Source: Smallanthus sonchifolius
Lineage: Eukaryota; Streptophyta; Magnoliopsida; Asterales; Asteraceae
Reading direction: 5' to 3'
Assembly (NCBI GenBank): GCA_023525975.1
Contig: CM042030.1
Span: 27,274,350 to 27,338,349, forward strand
Length of the DNA stretch: 64,000 nt
Numbering within the stretch: the stretch's first letter is position 1; every line of letters starts with the position of its first letter. The position numbers and the translations under genes were made by a program. The notes under the pieces are model-generated. The model was not told where the DNA came from and ran no database searches. It worked only from the letters and a program-made list of their open reading frames with translations. Below are positions 59,601-64,000 of the stretch, piece after piece.

Positions 59601-59701
59601 TTGGAATAATCGTTTACATTTAATAGTTTAGGCGGTTTCTGAGGTGTACCGATCTCATTATCATAATTTAACATGTTTCCAAGATTCTGAAGGTTCGACA
59701 T
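56642..59701 (-). CDS. Copia-2 gag: capsid/nucleocapsid protein, intact (1019 aa)
   Basis: The ATG at 59701 is the first after the leader. N-terminal UBN2-type copia gag (residues about 25-240: NWKARFEHYISYTD, LWKALQKRFEGNSDIK, SLDDLISRFYHLQ, LDALPPKFEMY). First CCHC knuckle CYMCLNYGHFAREC at about 393-406. Glu-rich segment and coiled-coil-like region with KRNNEINKLQNEI at about 600. A second, unusual knuckle CFHCGLVGHIVVNC at about 820-833. A very basic Lys/Pro/Arg tail (KPQRRRRNKRLRKL) near 950. Long for a copia gag and two-knuckled. It forms the virus-like particle and binds element RNA (family knowledge). The stop at 56642 separates it from pol by a -1 frame step. Confidence 0.93.
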   Translation of the reverse strand: MSNLQNLGNMLNYDNEIGTPQKPPKLLNVNDYSNWKARFEHYISYTDSSLWIPILEGYKHPTHIYLDEEVPKPISKLDEEQKKAYDREKKALSSITMSLTRELFHCFRGYDTSKDLWKALQKRFEGNSDIKKSKRDLLRKQYECFNFMENESLDDLISRFYHLQTELKAFELKYPDEELVENFLDALPPKFEMYTTLMRENPKFYELTVDEAIGKIQAHNMNLMKKESSGRPQIQDPSMYHGTSSTSKSSGSGIALFTGHSNEEDHSNGCGGHACYASGYGLGTNHQHTSRNPPATLSANHSAIVKIAEDHVALFSSCMLAYENFIGGKLTDPETIEEDFNQVDPDDIEDMDIQWNMAMLLRRAKRFLNRTGRKFIGGHSNAKVGFDKSKAKCYMCLNYGHFARECQKDRAPASGFTRPRQGNSHGHNNTSHHNQHQGGSSNALVAQNDENFDWGVHLEDAIIAQTQVGLMAEIMELMEAERKEAEEKEASVAVEKESTTAVALMAIGEAQSSSSEVDSNPFFVISCSKCLELKHEISKLQDKLEPLTMAAHNYKANEKHFKESVETLKKEKCEYSLQISEQQVHLDIAYRGLEKRNNEINKLQNEILQLKCTNEKLKNSRFVVEHYESVVRKMKGIGLGTNAIPPPISGKFVNSLIDIDLTCLDESSDKDDSPKKDESSSKANSTSSKEYVTASKDGSVDTCPEGVFSEELLIEQKVHKNIITNGDNCILTEPDIIETNDKLKVMLYGGYKNINQVKKEAFSAHYGLGYKENLQKYYTPKNQTEKGQTSVHKPTPPAHNGEFSKARFNEHYKRTYVDKRNCFHCGLVGHIVVNCPSKNQGKQHVVSQPAVIPRSPPVKPSPKSQKQNVVKPPVQPMGKPKIKSEVKPSVARKVKQPAVPRVSTSGSTRTGAKSVARLSKPQRRRRNKRLRKLEQLTKTQSSEASTSSPAVVEPKSTVLVKNQKTSWNKKVKSSQSPVPNSSKDSPISNSHHDCELKEVVYFKKDGRPKTTMAWVSKSN

Positions 59702-59739
59702 AGTGAATTACTTAGTCAAAAAATCAGAAAAGTCAGACA

Positions 59740-59965
59740 CTGTTGCGCACTTGGTTTTGGCCTTGCGCACTTGAGAAATGGTCTTGCGTAGTTAAGATTT
59801 TCTCTTGCGTACTTGTAAGTACGCAGGAGGAAATATTAAGTACGCAGGATATAACTTAAGTTCGCACAAGTTCAGCCTTGCACACTTGTAAGTACGCAGG
59901 AGATAACTCTTGCGTAGTTAGTAAGTACGCAGAAAACTGTACTTTTTACCAAAAAATGGTAAGTA
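59740..59965. repeat. Family A array in Copia-2 leader
   Basis: GCGCACTT, GCGTACTT, AAGTACGCAGG half-sites in the leader, ending about 40 bases before the gag ATG at 59701. Confidence 0.93.
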
Positions 59966-60249
59966 CGCAGGATACCTTTTCAGCAACTCTCACCAAACTT
60001 TTCCGGTCACCTGAAAATCGCCGGAGATAGTGAAAAATAGGCTGATGATCAATGCAATCGAGCCAAAGGATCAGAAACAAGTTTCCAACCAACCTTTGAT
60101 GCTCAAAACACACAAATACACAACAAAAATCGGTTTTTGAGAAATTTTTGCTTCTAAAAAAGTGCTCAAGAGCTACCCCTTTTTTATCACAAAAATCAAT
60201 AAAAATACCTCTTTTTGCTTGTAAAACTCAGTAAAACGTCTCCAAACTC

Positions 60250-60255
60250 ACTTAC
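60250..60255 (-). promoter_or_regulatory. Candidate 5' splice donor in Copia-2 leader
   Basis: GTGTT/GTAAGTGAG on the minus strand, about 23 bases inside the primer-binding site. Copia-3 has GTGAGT at the same place. It could pair with the acceptor at 51047 (ORF3) or with a TTTTTTGACTAAG site before gag. Confidence 0.45.
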
Positions 60256-60277
60256 AACACTCGAATTCAAAAGCAGT

Positions 60278-60289
60278 GCTCTGATACCA
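60278..60289 (-). other. Copia-2 primer-binding site (tRNA-iMet)
   Basis: TGGTATCAGAGC on the minus strand, two bases inside the 5' LTR end. Confidence 0.93.
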
Positions 60290-60291
60290 CT

Positions 60292-60834
60292 TGTAGATCC
60301 CTTCGTGTGTGTCGGATCGTCACATGCAAGTGGTCTACTAGTCGAACCGGGTTGCGGAATACCCGTGACTAGGTGGAGAGTCTTACTAAACAAAGTAAAC
60401 CAAACACGAGAGTCACAATAAACGTTCTTTGTATTATAAACACTCGACGGTTACAGAGAGATTACAAGCTGCGTACTTAGCAAAACTGAGTTCGTCTAAA
60501 CAAATGGTTCTGCGTACTTATCCTCTGTCAACCTATCCTATTTATACAAACCTGATGCCTGCGCACTTAGCAAGTGCGCAGGACCAAATGCTCTTGCGTA
60601 CTTAACAAGTACGCATGGGTCTTCCTGCGTACTTGCTAAGTACGCAGGAGCTTTCTCCTGCGCACATACAAGTGTGCAAAACACTTAGAAGAAATGCAAC
60701 AAACATTATGTAAAAGTAAATACAACTCGATAAACTATTACATAACAGCTCTTACATACAAAGACAAAATACAGACATTAGACATACAAACTAAGACTCT
60801 ATCCAGAGTGTTGTCACAGGAAAGTGCATCAACA
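60292..60834 (-). repeat. Copia-2 5' LTR (543 bp)
   Basis: TATA box (minus strand) at 60540-60546; family A palindromes at 60472-60680, most of them directly upstream of it. Differences from the 3' LTR are single bases (about six by eye). Confidence 0.95.
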
Positions 60835-61061
60835 CGAAATTCAGTTCACGTCACTGGTGGACGGTGTGGTTTTGAATAAGTGAGGGTAATTATGCTTGAA
60901 TTGATCCTCGCCCAAGTGAACTCTGGCCTGCGTCTGGAATTCCAACGAACCTTAATTATGGGAATGCGGCTTTGTTTCAGTTGTTTGAACTCACGGTCCA
61001 TGATCTCGACTGGTTCCTCAATGAAGTGAAGTTGATCATCTATCTAAATCTCCTCTAATGG
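60835..61061 (-). pseudogene. Gypsy-4 pol, C-terminal (chromodomain) fragment
   Basis: On the minus strand it reads like the end of Gypsy-3 pol: EEPVEIMDREF, then IPII-VRWNS and FTWA, and so is the C-terminal tail and chromodomain-like end of a Ty3/gypsy polyprotein. Its frame is damaged after FTWA. LTR-5 cuts it at 61062; Copia-2 separates it from its polypurine tract. The rest of Gypsy-4 lies outside the window. Confidence 0.8.
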
Positions 61062-61612
61062 TGTAACACCCGGATAATCCCTAAGTATTATAGGGGCTAA
61101 AAATATTCAAAAGATAAGCCCAAGGAATAAAAGTACAAAGTTTCAAAGGTTTAAGGGCCAAAAAAATGAAAAAAAGGAAAATTTGTGACTGTGACGGACC
61201 GTCACAAGGGGATAACGGTCTGTTACGGTGGTGACGAACCGTCACAGGACATAATGGTTCATTACGGGCTCAGCACAACAATGAACCAGGAGATGACATG
61301 TGTACGCTGACTAACGGGGCAATCATGACGCGTGTAACCCTGTGACGGACTGTCACAGGGCGTAACGGTCCGCTACGTTAGCCGCCTAGATTAGGTGATG
61401 GACCTTCACCATTGGTAACGGTCCGTCACGACCTTGATCTCTGCCCTATAAATAGTTGAACGAGCCCAACCATTTTCTCACACTTTCACACCTTCAAAAT
61501 CACACAGAAGCTGTGGTGTTCCATTTCTAAGCCGTGGTTCGCGTACGAGGGTCCGGTTTCTAGCAAAACGTCCACAAACTGTCGTAGATAGTGCCGAGGT
61601 AAGGTTTCCGAA
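61062..61612 (+). repeat. LTR-5: start of a gypsy-type LTR, inserted in Gypsy-4 pol
   Basis: Starts TGTAACACCCGGATAATCCC directly after pol sequence (possible TSD AATGG at 61057-61061). Contains a family C palindrome array and a TATA box TATAAAT at 61447-61453 followed by a CT/AC-rich leader. Interrupted by LTR-6 at 61613; the rest is outside the window. Confidence 0.7.
61190..61429. promoter_or_regulatory. Family C palindrome array upstream of LTR-5 TATA box
   Basis: Two palindromes alternate: GTGACGGACCGTCAC type (61190-61206, 61231-61245, 61342-61356, 61395-61409) and GTAACGGTCCGTTAC type (61213-61227, 61251-61264, 61362-61376, 61415-61429). The array ends 18 bases before the TATA box. 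TGACG is the core bound by TGA/bZIP factors (family knowledge); binding here is inference. Confidence 0.75.
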
Positions 61613-64000
61613 TGTCACACCCCGACCGATGGCGGAATCATCGAGGCGGACAATGAAATGATTGTTCATAAGCACATGATCTACTAAGGTTGCATAATTC
61701 ATTAATAAGATTTAAATATCAAATATCCAAATACAATTCAAGTTACAACACCCTATTCTAGAATATTACACATAATTATTTTTTACTAGGTCCAAAAGCC
61801 TTATGTGTAGCACCTTCAACACATAGTCACACAATCACATATCTTCACCTGAAACGTAATCCAAAACAAGTGTCAACTACGAGAGTTGGTGAGTTTACAT
61901 ATGTTTAAATAAGATAAAAGTTTAGTTAAAAACGTTTATACAATTCATAGTTTGACATGGTATGATATGGCATAATGTGGAGATTTCACTATATGTATAC
62001 CAATTGTAAGCATGTAATTTTGTATATAAGCATATAGGTTTAACGTGATAGGCATAGCATACCGCTACCCTAAAAGTGATAGGCATGGAATCAAGACTAT
62101 GTGGGTTACACATAATTTATACCATCCTAAAAGTATTCATAGCATAACAAGTGATCAAGCACAAAAGCACAATAATCTACGCATGTAAACACAAGTTGAA
62201 TTGTATGTAAGTAAGCACAGATTACGTTTTACCCCAAAGTTTATAAAAATGTAAATAGGGGATATGTAACTCACCTTGCAAGCGGGTATTTGTCCACGCG
62301 TGTAGGTGATAAGTATGTTGAAGTCTAAGCAAAAAGAAACCCTATGTAGATAAATGGGTATTATTGTATGTTATATGTATGTGCGTATTCGTATTTAAAT
62401 GAGTATATGTTTTATAATAATATCCTTAATGTTTATTTGTATAAAATGTGGTAGAAAATGAATACGGTTTTGTAAAACTTTGACTTATAAAATATTACAT
62501 TTTTAAATAATTAATCATTATGTTTAATGTATTTAAACAATAATAATAAATAAAAAGATAAGTCTTTATTTAACCAATTATGTTGATATTTAAGATTTAT
62601 TTAAACGAGTTTATTGAAAATGTAGCTAGGTTTATAAAAAGATGAGACATTTTATATATATTAGATGTATTTTATTAAGTTTATAAAAATGTTACAAGAG
62701 TTATAAAAATATAGGACATTTTATATATAAAAGTGTATTTAAGTAAGTTTATAAAAGTATTACAAGATTTATAAAAATATGAGATATTTTATATATAAAA
62801 ATGTATTTAAATAATATTACGAGATTTATAAAAATATAAGATATTTATATATAAAAATGTATTTAAATAATATTACAAGATTTATAAAAATGGAATAGTT
62901 TATGGATTAAAAAGATTGTTTAATTGGTTTCAAAATAAACGAACGATCAAACCGACTCGTTTTAGTCTTTAGTGTATAAAAATGATATTAAAATAAATTA
63001 AGAAAATTAAATAAAATAAAAAAAAGACAACAGGAGCAAAATGGGGTTGGGCCGTAGGCCACCTGGATCGAACCCGCGACCTGTGATACAAACACACACA
63101 CGCATAACCAGCCGGGCTACTTCCCATCGCTGGTTATGTGGGTGTCGTTTAATTGATAACCACACTAACCATACTGGTCGCTGGTTCTCGGTAACCGGCA
63201 AACCGTGTCCGAGGACACTTGGTTTGCCCGGTAATCCTCGAGCGATTGTCTAGATTTCGACTGGAATAGGTTACCTGATGATAACAGAAGGTACAGGAAT
63301 CAAATCGAGACTCGAACCTAGTCGCGAAGGGCTTGGTCGGCAGAGACTTTTGAACCGAAAATGTCCAAAACGGGAACTAGACTTCTGGGTGGGATTAGCT
63401 TCTGAATTCTTGGTCACAACTTCTTTCAGGGACGACGAGAGTGATGGAATTCTCAATTTGGAGTGAGAGTGAGAGTCGAGATAGAATGGAGCCCGAGAAG
63501 GACCGGTAGTGGTTTCTTATAGTCGAGCTTGATTCCGACAATGAGACAAGCAATTGAGCCTGCCCCGATACTCGTCTGGACGAGACGAAGCTGTCGAGCC
63601 CTTTTTCAGGCGTGGAGGTCTACTGTCGGGGTCAATTACGCGGCGTGAACTTTCGGCCACAAACAGGATCATACTTTTCGTATGTTTAAACGACAAATTG
63701 GTCGAGGGCTCTGGTTTGCGTGGGAGAGGCGAAGTCAGCGACGCTTTTGTCGGGCGTCGAGGTGCAGGGAACAGCCCTGTCGGGGTGTTCGCCGGAGAAA
63801 GCCTCGGACCGCCGGACAATCGAAGGGGATGACCGGGAATGCGAATGGGGAGTTGGCAACTTTGGTCCCTGGGGTTTGTCTTTATATTAAATTAACCCTT
63901 AAAATAAATACGGATGGGTCCCTGAAGTTTAAACTGTCCAGAAACAGACCCTACAGTTATTTTCTGTTAAAACCTTTGAGTTCGATTTATTACAATACAA
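61613..64000 (-). repeat. LTR-6: minus-oriented gypsy-type LTR, truncated by window end
   Basis: TGTCACACCCCGACCG at 61613 is the reverse complement of a typical LTR end and resembles the start of the solo LTR at 8749. Blocks CACCTGAAACGTAATCC and GAGAGTTGGTGAGTTTACA also match LTRs of that type. Its 5' end is not reached. It has AT-rich imperfect repeats of about 60 bp (62640-62890), a tRNA-like block (63041-63140) and a CTGGGGTTTG block near 63870. Open frames at 63041-63832 overlap on both strands and show no family likeness. Confidence 0.65.
63041..63140 (-). other. tRNA-like (B-box) block in LTR-6
   Basis: On the minus strand GCGGGTTCGATCCAGG resembles a T-arm, preceded by a ~60-base stretch of tRNA-like length (GGCTGGTTATGCG near its middle). 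Similar blocks lie in LTR-Z. Confidence 0.4.

Larger units (their letters stand above)
47268..60834 (-). mobile_element. Copia-2: complete Sirevirus-like copia element (13.6 kb), TSD CGAAA
   Basis: Both LTRs are 543 bp (60292-60834 and 47268-47810) and I see about six differences between them. CGAAA lies at 47263-47267 and 60835-60839. Order: primer-binding site, leader with array, gag, pol, 2.2-kb interval, ORF3, polypurine tract. Nothing is inserted in it, so it is a recent arrival. Gag and ORF3 are open; pol has two stops. Third ORF, GGGGGAG polypurine tract and palindrome-rich LTR all fit the SIRE clade (inference). Confidence 0.95.

Noticed and set aside
63007..63832. Overlapping frames of 60-100 codons on both strands near the window end
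   Set aside because: Inside LTR-6, GC-richer, overlapping on both strands, no recognisable domain; not supported as a host gene.

Overview
This window is plant nuclear DNA made almost entirely of nested LTR retrotransposons. I found no convincing host gene, no rRNA or tRNA gene and no CRISPR array. Evidence: Ty1/copia and Ty3/gypsy polyproteins, 0.5-3.3 kb LTRs with TG...CA ends, primer-binding sites matching plant initiator tRNA-Met (TGGTATCAGAGC), polypurine tracts, and 5-bp target-site duplications (TSDs). The third ORF of the copia elements resembles, from memory, a protein family abundant in Asteraceae genomes, so a composite is my guess for the source (moderate to low confidence).

Layout, with working names. 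Gypsy-4 (minus) is the outermost frame: its 3' LTR survives as 13635-14802 plus 46478-47232, its polypurine tract lies at 47233-47267, and the end of its pol lies at 60835-61061. Gypsy-3 (plus, 14803-46472, TSD GGATG) sits in that LTR. Copia-1 (minus, 21152-44786, TSD GATAA) sits in the 3' LTR of Gypsy-3. Gypsy-1 (plus, 22888-33663, TSD TTTTC) sits in the third ORF of Copia-1. A solo LTR (minus, 30906-32953, TSD AGGTA) sits in the 3' LTR of Gypsy-1. Copia-2 (minus, 47268-60834, TSD CGAAA) sits just inside the 3' end of Gypsy-4. To the right, LTR-5 (plus, from 61062) interrupts Gypsy-4 pol and is itself interrupted by LTR-6 (minus, 61613 to window end). On the left, LTR-Z (plus, ending 13634) is interrupted by Gypsy-2 (plus, ending 11302). 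Gypsy-2 carries Copia-3 (minus, ending 4512) in its pol and a solo LTR (minus, 8749-10865, TSD GTTTA) in its 3' LTR. A Gypsy-1-like LTR (1-1371) interrupts Copia-3 gag.

Coding state: the gypsy elements look like chromoviruses (protease-RT-RNase H-integrase-chromodomain order, long LTRs) and all pol genes are broken. The copia elements look like Sireviruses (SIRE clade): zinc-knuckle gag, protease-integrase-RT-RNase H pol, and a third ORF downstream of pol. In Copia-2, gag (1019 codons) and ORF3 (1035 codons) are open while pol has two in-frame stops.

Most interesting: (1) arrays of short interrupted palindromes. Family A (GCGTACTT/AAGTACGC) and family B (TCGAAACT/AGTTTCGA) occupy the same positions in related elements, are interchangeable between elements, and cross the copia/gypsy divide. 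(2) The copia third ORF has what looks like its own expression cassette: palindrome array, TATA box (clear in Copia-2), leader, splice donor, second array, splice acceptor a few bases before the ATG. (3) The 5' LTR of Gypsy-3 begins with an inverted copy of its own last 71 bp yet is flanked by a matching TSD.
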